The notes under the pieces are model-generated. The model did no database searches and was not told the DNA's origin. It saw nothing but the letters and a program-made list of their open reading frames with translations. DNA of 64,000 nucleotides from Virgisporangium ochraceum. Its GTDB lineage: Bacteria; Actinomycetota; Actinomycetes; Mycobacteriales; Micromonosporaceae. Where the stretch lies: the NCBI RefSeq assembly GCF_016863655.1, contig NZ_BOPH01000018.1, forward strand, positions 62,001-126,000. Reading direction: 5' to 3'. Of the stretch, positions 1 to 7,298 are shown one piece after another. Each line of letters starts with the position of its first letter. Positions within the stretch are counted from its first letter, which is position 1. The translations under genes and the position numbers were made by a program.

Positions 1-828
1 GGCCTGGCCATGATCGCGATCGGCCTGCTGTTCAAGGCGGCCCTGGTGCCGTTCCACGTGTGGACGCCCGACGTCTACCAGGGCGCACCGACCCCGATCA
101 CCGCGCTCATGGCGGCGTGCACGAAGGTGGCCGCGTTCGGTGGCCTGCTGCGGGTGCTGTACGTGGCGTTCCAGGGCTCGGTGTGGGACTACCGGCCGGT
201 GCTCGGCACGATCGCGATCGTCACCATGCTGATCGGCTCGATCCTGGCCGTGACCCAGACCGACATCAAGCGCCTGCTGGCGTACTCGTCGATCGCGAAC
301 GCCGGATACGTGCTGGTCGGTGTGCTCGCGGTCAACGAGTCGGGCCTGTCGAGCTCGCTGTTCTACCTGGTCGCCTACGGCTTCGCGGTACTGGCCGCGT
401 TCGGCATCGTCACCCTGGTGCGCGACGCCGACGGCGAGGCGACCCACCTGAGCCGCTGGGCCGGCCTGGGCCGGCGCTCGCCGATGTACGCGGCGGTGTT
501 CACGTTCCTGCTGCTCGCGTTCGCCGGCATCCCGCTGACCAGCGGCTTCACGGCCAAGTTCGGCGTGTTCGCCGCGGCGATCGACGCCGAACAGACCTGG
601 CTGGTGATCGCCGGTGTGATCACGAGCATGGTGCTGGCGTTCCCGTACCTGCGGGTGGTCGTCCTCATGTGGCTGTCGGAGCCCGGCGAGTCGACCCCCG
701 CGGTCTCGATCCCCGGCGCGCTGACCGCCGCCGCGGTGACCATCGGCGCGGCCGCGACGCTCCTCCTGGGCGTGGTGCCGCAACCTCTCATCGACATGAC
801 GGAGTCGGCGGTGCCGTTCGTCAGGTGA
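1..828 (+). CDS. nuoN: NADH-quinone oxidoreductase subunit N, C-terminal part (5' end outside window)
   Basis: Membrane subunit of respiratory complex I, one of the three antiporter-like proton-pumping subunits. The frame is open from base 1 and 275 residues are visible, so the first roughly 200 residues of a usual NuoN of 480-550 are missing upstream. The motif FHVWTPDVYQGAPTPI is the hallmark of the NuoN/NuoM/NuoL channel family, and the following segment keeps the conserved lysine in TDIKRLLAYSSIANAGY. About seven hydrophobic membrane segments follow. As the last gene of the nuo operon it is followed by a hairpin and then a polyprenyl diphosphate synthase, an order common in actinobacteria. 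The call is firm. Confidence 0.95.
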   Translation, partial: GLAMIAIGLLFKAALVPFHVWTPDVYQGAPTPITALMAACTKVAAFGGLLRVLYVAFQGSVWDYRPVLGTIAIVTMLIGSILAVTQTDIKRLLAYSSIANAGYVLVGVLAVNESGLSSSLFYLVAYGFAVLAAFGIVTLVRDADGEATHLSRWAGLGRRSPMYAAVFTFLLLAFAGIPLTSGFTAKFGVFAAAIDAEQTWLVIAGVITSMVLAFPYLRVVVLMWLSEPGESTPAVSIPGALTAAAVTIGAAATLLLGVVPQPLIDMTESAVPFVR

Positions 829-851
829 GCCATCACATGACGCAGTGTCGA

Positions 852-889
852 CTGTGGCCTCCCGGGCCGGCGTGCCCGGAGGGCCACAG
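852..889 (+). terminator. Hairpin after nuoN
   Basis: CTGTGGCC (852-859) pairs with GGCCACAG (882-889), and inside it CCGGGC (862-867) pairs with GCCCGG (874-879), with a small 2x2 internal loop. It lies 24 bp past the nuoN stop and 47 bp before the next start. No U-tract is present, as is usual for actinobacterial terminators. Confidence 0.55.
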
Positions 890-935
890 CGGTGCTGCTG
901 GAAGAGGAGCCCGACTCGTATGGCATCGTTGATAC

Positions 936-1961
936 GTGGATAGCGCGGGTACCAGGCCGGCAAGCACGCTTCCTGGCCTCGATGACATCGATGCTGATCT
1001 ACAAGCGGGGCTCATCGGGATCCTCGACCGGGTCGAGGTCATGCTGCGGGACACGGTGGCGAGCGAAGACCGGCTCGTCGCCGAGGCGGCGACGCACCTG
1101 GCCGACGCGGGCGGCAAGCGGTTCCGGCCGCTGCTGGTCGCCGTCGGTGCCCACTTCGGTGACCCGGATTCGCCGCTGGTCGTCCCCGCGGCCGCGGTGG
1201 TGGAGCTGACCCACCTGGGCACGCTCTACCACGACGACGTCATGGACGAGGCCGAGGTGCGGCGCGGCGCTCCGAGCGCCAACTCGCGGTGGGGCAACTC
1301 GATCGCGATCCTGATCGGCGACTACCTGTTCGCACGCGCCGCCGACCTGGCGGCCGAGCTGGGCCTCGAGGCGGTGCGCATCCAGTCGCGGACCTTCGCG
1401 CGTCTGGTGCACGGCCAGATCGCCGAGACGCTCGGCCCGGCCGAGGGCGAGGACAAGGTCGAGCACTACCTGAACGTGATCGCCGAGAAGACCGGTTCGC
1501 TGATCGCGACCAGCGCCCTCTTCGGTGGCATGTTCTCCGGGGTCGCACCACCGCATCTGGACGCGCTGCGCGCCTACGGCGAGACCATCGGCACCGCGTT
1601 CCAGCTCTCCGACGACCTTCTCGACATCGCCAGCGACAGCGAGCAGTCGGGCAAGATGCCCGGCACCGACCTGCGTGAGGGCATCCCCACGCTGCCGGTG
1701 CTGTACGCACTGGCCTCCGACGACCACGATGCGGCCTCGGTGCGGCTGCGGGAGATCCTGGCCGCCGGCCCGGTCACCGACGACGCGTTGCACGCCGAGG
1801 CGCTGGGCCTCCTGCGCGAGTCGCCGGCGATGAAGCTGGCCCGGGAGACGGTGCGGTCGTACGCCGAGCGGTCACGGTCCGCATTGAGCGGTCTGCCCGA
1901 GGTGCCGGCCCGCCGGGCCATGGAGTCGCTCTGCGACTACATCGCCGACCGCACCGGCTGA
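936..1961 (+). CDS. Polyprenyl diphosphate synthase (long-chain trans-isoprenyl diphosphate synthase)
   Basis: Condenses isopentenyl diphosphate onto allylic diphosphates, probably to make the menaquinone side chain. The 341-residue protein has all family landmarks: GGKRFRP (residues 59-65), the first aspartate-rich motif in YHDDVMDE (D100, D101, D104) and the second in FQLSDDLLD (D226, D227, D230). The residues four and five positions before the first Asp motif are Thr and Gly. Small residues there leave the product tunnel open, so a chain of C30 or longer is inferred. Start is GTG at 936. Its position just after the nuo operon fits quinone supply to complex I. Exact chain length cannot be read from sequence. 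Confidence 0.9.
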   Translation: MDSAGTRPASTLPGLDDIDADLQAGLIGILDRVEVMLRDTVASEDRLVAEAATHLADAGGKRFRPLLVAVGAHFGDPDSPLVVPAAAVVELTHLGTLYHDDVMDEAEVRRGAPSANSRWGNSIAILIGDYLFARAADLAAELGLEAVRIQSRTFARLVHGQIAETLGPAEGEDKVEHYLNVIAEKTGSLIATSALFGGMFSGVAPPHLDALRAYGETIGTAFQLSDDLLDIASDSEQSGKMPGTDLREGIPTLPVLYALASDDHDAASVRLREILAAGPVTDDALHAEALGLLRESPAMKLARETVRSYAERSRSALSGLPEVPARRAMESLCDYIADRTG

Positions 1962-2307
1962 CCTCCGCGCGGTCGTCTGCACGTGCATATGCGCTGTTCA
2001 TCGGCACTGTAGGCTGCACGGATCCGGCCGTTCCTCGATCTTGGATGCACAGATGTGAGATCAGTGATCGCTCATCAAGATCGATCACCGTTTGCAACCT
2101 GCAGGTACAGCCGTTCGGTGGCTTGAAGGTTGCTTACGGCTAGTGCTTGAATTCTCACGGCGCGACGGTGTTCATTGCTCAATCTTGCGTCTGACTTGGG
2201 GTATCTCGCCCGATATATGAGCGTCCGGTGGCTTTCTTGGCTCCCCGAAAGGCCGTCCGTTTCATATGGTGTAAAGCCTGTTACTGCTGCGACTGGGGAG
2301 GGCGGCG
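1962..2307. other. Intergenic region before the IclR gene
   Basis: This stretch is clearly lower in GC than its neighbours and contains no convincing coding frame, RNA gene or strong hairpin. The last 15 bases hold a good ribosome-binding site (GGGGAGGG at 2295-2302) for the downstream GTG start. The AT-richer part around 2140-2280 is where the promoter of the regulator should be, but I could not identify -35/-10 boxes with confidence. Confidence 0.5.
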
Positions 2308-3084
2308 GTGAGAGATCCACAGGCAGAGCCATCGGATCTCATCCGCAGCGTGTCGCGGGCTTTTCAGGTGTTGGAGGCGGTCGGTCAGTCGCCTCGGGGG
2401 TTGACGGTCAAGCAGATCGCGCGACGGTGCGAACTCACCGTCGCAACCACGTATCACCTGGTCCGCACTCTTGCGTATGAGGGTTACGTGATGCGCCGTG
2501 AAGACGGCACGTACATCGTCGGTCTGGAGGTGGCCGACCGGTTCCGGGAGCTGGTGCTCGCGTGCCGGGGCCCGCAACAGGTGCAGGACATCCTGCGCAA
2601 GGCCGCCACCGACACGGGCTTCACGCACATGATCGGCCGGTTCATCACGAACCGGGTCGCGATCGTCGCGGTGGCCGAGGGTGTGCGGTCGCCGTACGCG
2701 GAGGACCTGATAGTCGGGTTCGACGACGGCGCGCACGCGACCGCGCTGGGCAAGGCGTTGCTGGCGACGCTGAGCGCCGACCAGCGGTGGCGGTTCGCGA
2801 AGGAGCAGGGCATGCCCGCCTTCACTCCGCAGACGTTGACCTCGCCCGAGACGCTCGACGCCGACCTGACGGCCGGCGAGCGACGCGGTCTCCACCTGGA
2901 GCTGAACCAGTTCCGCCCCGGCATCGGCAGCGCCGCCCTCCTGGTCCTCCCGGACCGCGAGCAGGACCGCCGCGTGGCCCTGGCCTGCACAGTCCCCGCC
3001 ACCGAACTGACGGCCTCCGCCAAGGCCATCAAGACCCGCCTGACGACGGTCGCCCAACAGCTGGCGGAAATCCTCCGCGAGTAG
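2308..3084 (+). CDS. IclR-family transcriptional regulator
   Basis: 258-residue DNA-binding regulator. Residues about 10-70 form the IclR winged helix (LIRSVSRAFQVLEAV, then GLTVKQIARRCELTVATTYH with recognition helix). Residues about 85-250 form the ligand-binding domain, including GVRSPYAEDLIVGF and the conserved GKALLATLS segment after a HATALG motif, typical of the effector pocket. The GTG start at 2308 is set by GGGGAGGG five bases upstream. It stands alone between unrelated genes, so its target and effector are unknown. Streptomyces relatives of this kind often regulate aromatic or sugar-acid use, but nothing here shows that. Confidence 0.85.
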   Translation: MRDPQAEPSDLIRSVSRAFQVLEAVGQSPRGLTVKQIARRCELTVATTYHLVRTLAYEGYVMRREDGTYIVGLEVADRFRELVLACRGPQQVQDILRKAATDTGFTHMIGRFITNRVAIVAVAEGVRSPYAEDLIVGFDDGAHATALGKALLATLSADQRWRFAKEQGMPAFTPQTLTSPETLDADLTAGERRGLHLELNQFRPGIGSAALLVLPDREQDRRVALACTVPATELTASAKAIKTRLTTVAQQLAEILRE

Positions 3085-3155
3085 CAGCTACATCCCCGTC
3101 CAACCCCGTCCGAGCTCATTGAGAGCGCGGGTGGCGCGACCGGCTGTACCACGAC

Positions 3156-3230
3156 GGCGTTCGGGGGGAGCAACTCGCGGAGAGGAGCTAAACGCTGTAC
3201 TCCCGGAGCGAGTTGCTCCCCCCGAACGCC
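3156..3230. repeat. Perfect 23-bp inverted repeat between convergent genes (probable bidirectional terminator)
   Basis: Bases 3156-3178 are the exact reverse complement of 3208-3230, with a 29-base loop (3179-3207). The core of the arm is GGGGGGAGCAACTCGC. The right arm ends four bases before the end of the minus-strand PhoX gene, and the IclR gene ends 71 bases before the left arm, so the element sits where a shared terminator is expected. The arm length and perfect match are more than a terminator needs and suggest a mobile palindromic (REP-like) origin. Confidence 0.7.
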
Positions 3231-3233
3231 CGT

Positions 3234-5276
3234 TCAGGAACCGACGGGTTTCCCGTCGAGACGCCACGCAACCACGACACCAGGCTTCGCGAAATCCCCG
3301 TCCGGCCACGTCGACGCCGGGTTGTCGACCCGCGCGCCGGTCACCTCACCGGGGTGCTGAACCGCGGTGAACACGCTGCGGCCGTCGCCGGAGATGAACG
3401 GGCCGCAGCACTCGGCGCCGAGCGGGACGCTGAGGAACTGCTTCAGGTGGCCCTTGTTGGGACCTTCCAACGGGACCGCGAAGAGCCCGTCGTTCGAACC
3501 CAGCGCGTTGCCGTCGGTGGCGATCCACAGGTTGCCCGTGGCGTCGAAGGCGACGTTGTCGGGGCAGGAGATCGGCGAGACCTTCGTCTTGTCGAAGCCC
3601 ATGAAGTACGTGTCGGGCTGGGCCGGGTCGCCGCACAGGATCGGCAGCGTCCACGAGAAGGTCTCCGAGGTCTGGTCGTTGCCGTCCTCGGTGATCTCCA
3701 GGATGTGGCCGTGCCGGTTGACCGCCCGCGGGTTCACCGGGTCGACGCCGGGCTGGCCCGCCGCGCCGCGCCGGTCGTTGTTGGTCAGGGCGCAGTAGAT
3801 CCTGCCGTTCTTCAGGTTCGGCTCGACGTCCTCGGGCCGGTCCATCCTGGTGGCGCCGACCTTGTCACCGGCGAGCCGGGTGAAGATCAGCACCTCCTCG
3901 ACGTTCATTCCCTCGACCGCCGACTTGTTGTCCTTGACCAGCGGCAGCCACCGTCCGCGGCCGTCGCCCTCGAATTTGGCGACGTACAGGTCGCCCGATT
4001 CGAGGAGCTTCATGTTGTCGCGCCGGCTGTGCGTCATCTTGCGGTGCGAGACGAACTTGTACAGGTAGTCGAAGCGCTCGTCGTCACCGGTGTAGGCGAC
4101 AACGCGCTTGTCGGGCGCCACGATGATGTTCGCGCCCTCGTGCTTGAGCCGGCCCAGCGCGGTGTGCTTCTTCGGGGTCGAGTCGGCGTCGTACGGGTCG
4201 ATCTCCACGACGTACCCGAAGCGGTGCGCCTCGTTCGGGTGCCGGCTGAGGTCGAACCGCTCGTCGACGGTGGCCCAGGTAGGCGTCGTCGCGTTGACGG
4301 TCTCCACGCCGTATCGCTTGTAGGAGGGCTTCAGGTTCTCGGGCAACGCGTTGCCGCCGCTGAAGACGCCGTTCCAGTTCTCCTCGCCGGAGAGCACCGT
4401 GCCCCACGGCGTGACGCCACCGGCGCAGTTGGCCTGCGTCCCGATGACCCAGCGACCGCTGGGGTCGGCCTTGGTCCTCAGCAACGCGTGGCCCGCCGCC
4501 GGACCGGTGAGCTGGAACTTCGTGTCGGAGACCGTGACGCGCCGGTTGTACCGCCGGCGACCGTCGCGCACCAGTTGCCATTGACCCGTGCGTCCGACCC
4601 GTTCGATCTCCACGACGGCCATGCCGATCGCGGCGAGGGTGATCCGCCACTGCTCGGGCGTGAGCGGCACCGCCGGGTCGTAGCCGGGGAACATGAGTTC
4701 GGGGTTGGTGTACTCGTGGTTGCAGACGAGCAGCGCCCGCTCGTTGCTGAGCGGCACCACGGCGACGAAGTCGTTGTTGTAGCCGAACTGCTTCTTCTGC
4801 GCCGCGGCGCTCTGCCGACGCACGTCGAACGCCGGCGCACCCGGCAGCACCGGGTCTCCCCAGCGCGCGACGACGTGGTGGTCGTAGCCGTTCGGCACGA
4901 TGAAGGTGTCGAGCTTGTTGGGTGGGATCGCCTTGAAGCCCAGCGCGACCGCGCCGGTGCCGCCCGATCCGCCTCTCGCCGCCGAGCCGGCTGCCGCGTC
5001 TGCGTCGCGTTCGGACTCGGGCGAGGCGTAGGCCGGGGTGGCGACCCCGACGGCGGTCGCGCCGGCCGCACCGACCACGAGCGCTCCGGCCCGGATAATG
5101 CCCCGACGGGACAGTTCCGCCTGAACGATGTCACCGAAGTAAGCGTTTTCGGATTCGTTAGGCTCAGGGTGGGCGCATGCGTTGTTGCACCGGTACTTGC
5201 AGGTCATGGCGCTTCGCCCGGAATGTCCTCTGAAGCCCCCGCTTACCAGCGGTAACAGCCGTCGAGGGTGAGACAT
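3234..5276 (-). CDS. PhoX-like alkaline phosphatase (DUF839), Tat-exported
   Basis: Predicted secreted, calcium-dependent phosphatase of the PhoX/DUF839 family, probably releasing phosphate from organic phosphates. The 680-residue protein has the twin-arginine motif SRRGIIR (residues 56-62) followed by a hydrophobic stretch ending near PAYA. Family signatures follow: WGTVLSGEENWNG, HEGANIIVAP, YTGDDERFDYLYKFVS and CPDNVAFDATGNLWIATDG. The ATG at 5276 is chosen because AGGAG lies eight bases upstream; a longer frame reading from 5375 lacks this support. Unusually, a Cys-rich segment CKYRCNNAC (residues 26-34) precedes the Tat motif, giving a long n-region. It is divergent from the ECF sigma gene and shares the 145-bp intergenic region with it. 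Confidence 0.85.
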   Translation of the reverse strand: MSHPRRLLPLVSGGFRGHSGRSAMTCKYRCNNACAHPEPNESENAYFGDIVQAELSRRGIIRAGALVVGAAGATAVGVATPAYASPESERDADAAAGSAARGGSGGTGAVALGFKAIPPNKLDTFIVPNGYDHHVVARWGDPVLPGAPAFDVRRQSAAAQKKQFGYNNDFVAVVPLSNERALLVCNHEYTNPELMFPGYDPAVPLTPEQWRITLAAIGMAVVEIERVGRTGQWQLVRDGRRRYNRRVTVSDTKFQLTGPAAGHALLRTKADPSGRWVIGTQANCAGGVTPWGTVLSGEENWNGVFSGGNALPENLKPSYKRYGVETVNATTPTWATVDERFDLSRHPNEAHRFGYVVEIDPYDADSTPKKHTALGRLKHEGANIIVAPDKRVVAYTGDDERFDYLYKFVSHRKMTHSRRDNMKLLESGDLYVAKFEGDGRGRWLPLVKDNKSAVEGMNVEEVLIFTRLAGDKVGATRMDRPEDVEPNLKNGRIYCALTNNDRRGAAGQPGVDPVNPRAVNRHGHILEITEDGNDQTSETFSWTLPILCGDPAQPDTYFMGFDKTKVSPISCPDNVAFDATGNLWIATDGNALGSNDGLFAVPLEGPNKGHLKQFLSVPLGAECCGPFISGDGRSVFTAVQHPGEVTGARVDNPASTWPDGDFAKPGVVVAWRLDGKPVGS

Positions 5277-5367
5277 ATTTGAATCTCCTTGCGTGAAGTC
5301 GGAAACGCGATGTCGGCAGGCTATGAGGGGCCGGTGGATCAACCGAGGCACTAACGTGAACCAGGCG

Positions 5368-5395
5368 TGAACCATGTCGCGCTGGCGTGCGTGTC
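5368..5395 (+). promoter_or_regulatory. SigL-like ECF promoter
   Basis: TGAACC (5368-5373), a 16-base spacer, then CGTGTC (5390-5395). This matches the consensus described for Mycobacterium tuberculosis SigL promoters (TGAACC then CGTGTC). It sits 26 bases before the GTG start of a SigL-like sigma factor, as expected for autoregulation. A second copy of CGTGAACCA lies 11 bp upstream (5355-5363), making a short direct repeat. Confidence 0.6.
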
Positions 5396-5421
5396 AATAA
5401 GAAGCGGGAGGGCTGCAAAGC

Positions 5422-5934
5422 GTGGGTACCGAAGACGCCGAGCTGCTGCGTGCATTGCACGCTGATCACGGTGAGGCGCTTTTCGCGCACGCACTGCGGC
5501 TGACCGGAGGAGACCGGCAGCGTGCGGAGGATCTGGTGCAGGAGACGATGCTGCGGGCATGGCAGCATCCGCAGGCGCTCGACCCCGCCAGGGGGTCGGT
5601 GCGGGCGTGGCTTTTCACGACCGCACGCAACCTGGCGATCGACGCCTGGCGGAGGCGCAATGCCCGCGCGGCGGAAGTCGTCACCGATGCTCCACCCGAG
5701 CGTCCGGTGGTCGACGACACCGACCGTGCCGTCGAGTCCTGGACGATCGCCGAAGCGTTGTCCCGCCTGTCGCGCCCACACCGAGAGGTGCTGGTGGAGT
5801 GCTTCTACGCCGGCCGGTCGGTAGCTGAGGCGGCAGCCCGCCTCGGAGTTCCGCCCGGCACCGTCAAATCAAGGACCTACTACGCGTTGCGCGCCCTGAA
5901 GGTCGCGCTGGAAGAGTTGGGGGTTACGCAATGA
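5422..5934 (+). CDS. ECF RNA polymerase sigma factor, SigL type
   Basis: 170-residue extracytoplasmic-function sigma factor. Region 2 is visible at residues 10-75 (AEDLVQETMLRAWQHP, then RAWLFTTARNLAIDAWRR) and region 4 at about 112-165 (LSRLSRPHREVLVECFY, then the helix-turn-helix VAEAAARLGVPPGTVKSR). The AWQHP and LEELGVT segments closely resemble M. tuberculosis SigL as I remember it. GTG at 5422 follows the ribosome-binding site GGGAGG at 5407-5412. The anti-sigma factor overlaps it by 4 bp (ATGA), so the two are translationally coupled. The upstream TGAACC/CGTGTC boxes suggest that it transcribes its own operon. Its other targets are unknown. Confidence 0.88.
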   Translation: MGTEDAELLRALHADHGEALFAHALRLTGGDRQRAEDLVQETMLRAWQHPQALDPARGSVRAWLFTTARNLAIDAWRRRNARAAEVVTDAPPERPVVDDTDRAVESWTIAEALSRLSRPHREVLVECFYAGRSVAEAAARLGVPPGTVKSRTYYALRALKVALEELGVTQ

Positions 5935-6755
5935 GGTGCCCCCAGACCATCGAAGTGGGCGCATACGTGCTGGGTGCCCTGGTACCCGCCGAGCGCGACG
6001 CCTTCGAGAAGCACCTCGCCGACTGCGCGATCTGCCGCGAGGAGGTCGCCGATCTCGCTGTGCTGCCGGGCCTGCTCGGGCGCATCGACTTCGAGACCGC
6101 CCGCACGATCGCCCAGGAGGGCGAGGACTCGGCCGCGCTCTTCCCGATCGGATGGGCCGGGCCGACCGCGTCCGAGGCCGACACTCCGGCGCCGCCGGCT
6201 CCGGCCGAGAACAACGTCGTGCGGCCCGAGCGGTGGGCCGGTCCCACCGTGAACGCCGACCTCGACGACCGGGCCGCCGACCCGGAGGACAGCAAGGTCG
6301 TGTCGCTGCTCGCGGCCGCCGAGCGCAAGCGGATCCGCGAACAGCGGCGGCGCCGTCTCGTCACCGCCGGGGTCGGGCTGGTTGCCGCGGCGCTCGCGCT
6401 GGTCGTCGGGCTGGGCCTTCCGAAGTGGACGGCCGACCCGGGGCCCGAGTACGTCGCGATGACCCCGGCGGCCCAGAACCTGCCGATCACCGCCGACCTG
6501 GCGCTGGAGGCCCAGGACGCCGGCACGCTGGTGTACATGAAGTGCGAGTACAACGGCGAGCCGGGTGCGACGCGCTCCTACAAGCTGATGGTCGTGCCGA
6601 AGGGCGGCGGCGAGGCCGAGCAGGTCACGACCTGGACGGCCAACCCGGGCGACAAGTTCGACATCGACGGGCACAGCGCCCACAAGCACACCAACATCGA
6701 CCGGGTCGAGATCTGGAACATGGAGAACCGCGTACTGATGGTCTACCGGCCGTAG
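5931..6755 (+). CDS. Zinc-finger (zf-HC2) anti-sigma factor, RslA-like
   Basis: Membrane-anchored anti-sigma factor expected to hold the adjacent SigL-type sigma factor at the inner face of the membrane. The N-terminus carries the ZAS zinc motif HLADCAIC (H28, C32, C35). A single membrane segment spans about residues 141-163 (after a basic KRIREQRRRR patch). The outer domain (about 165-274) is similar to the anti-sigma-K/RskA-type extracytoplasmic domain, with paired GxxYMKCEYNGEPG and THTNIDR-like segments seen as KHTNIDRVEIWN. It overlaps the sigma gene by 4 bp. In known pairs, oxidation of the zinc cysteines or proteolysis of the membrane segment releases the sigma factor; which signal acts here cannot be told. 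Confidence 0.85.
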   Translation: MRCPQTIEVGAYVLGALVPAERDAFEKHLADCAICREEVADLAVLPGLLGRIDFETARTIAQEGEDSAALFPIGWAGPTASEADTPAPPAPAENNVVRPERWAGPTVNADLDDRAADPEDSKVVSLLAAAERKRIREQRRRRLVTAGVGLVAAALALVVGLGLPKWTADPGPEYVAMTPAAQNLPITADLALEAQDAGTLVYMKCEYNGEPGATRSYKLMVVPKGGGEAEQVTTWTANPGDKFDIDGHSAHKHTNIDRVEIWNMENRVLMVYRP

Positions 6756-6769
6756 GGGCTGGCTCCCGG

Positions 6770-7150
6770 TCAGTCCTTCTTACCGTCGGGGACGACCAGG
6801 TTGAGGAGCCAGCTCACCACGGCGACCAGTAGGGCGCCGAGGACGGCGGTGGGCCAGAAGTCGTCGACGGTGAACGACAGGTCCAGTTCGCCGGCGATCC
6901 AGCTGGTCAGCATGAAGAGCGCGCCGTTGACCACCACCGCCACGAGGCCGAGGGTCAAGGCGTAGGCCCAGCAGCCCAGGACCTTGATGATCGGCCGGAG
7001 GACGGCGTTCACCACGCCGAAGATCGCGGCCACCACCAGGAGGGTGCCGGCCTGTTCGGCCGGCGTGCCGCCGACGTCGATCCCGTCGATCACCAGGGTG
7101 GAGATCCACAACGCCAGCGCGCTGATGATCAACCGGATGAGGATGCCCAT
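6770..7150 (-). CDS. Phage-holin-4 superfamily membrane protein
   Basis: 126-residue protein with four hydrophobic helices: near 4-22, 36-55 (VVAAIFGVVNAVLRPIIKVL), 62-85 and 98-120. The N...LRPI motif after the second helix is typical of the phage_holin_4_2 family (YvlD-like), which is widespread in actinobacteria as a chromosomal gene and not evidence of prophage. The ATG at 7150 (MGILIRL) is preferred over an upstream in-frame start because family members begin this way. It converges on the anti-sigma gene with a 14-bp gap and is divergent from eccB. Function is unknown. Confidence 0.75.
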   Translation of the reverse strand: MGILIRLIISALALWISTLVIDGIDVGGTPAEQAGTLLVVAAIFGVVNAVLRPIIKVLGCWAYALTLGLVAVVVNGALFMLTSWIAGELDLSFTVDDFWPTAVLGALLVAVVSWLLNLVVPDGKKD

Positions 7151-7298
7151 TTGGTGATCGTCGCATGGGGCCGCCAACGGTGTCCGACCCGCTCCATTCG
7201 CCAGATCTTTCGCGGTGCTGAACCGGTCGCCCGCGGGGCGGCCCGTGTCGGACCCGTCGCTTATCGTGGGCGCCGATGGCTCGTCTGGGGAGGCGTCC

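Noticed and set aside
3213..5255. 680-codon open frame antisense to the PhoX-like gene
   Set aside because: No family resemblance and no ribosome-binding site; the opposite strand encodes a clear DUF839 protein.
6770..7150. Evidence of prophage from a holin-family protein
   Set aside because: This family is chromosomal and widespread in actinobacteria, and no other phage gene is nearby.
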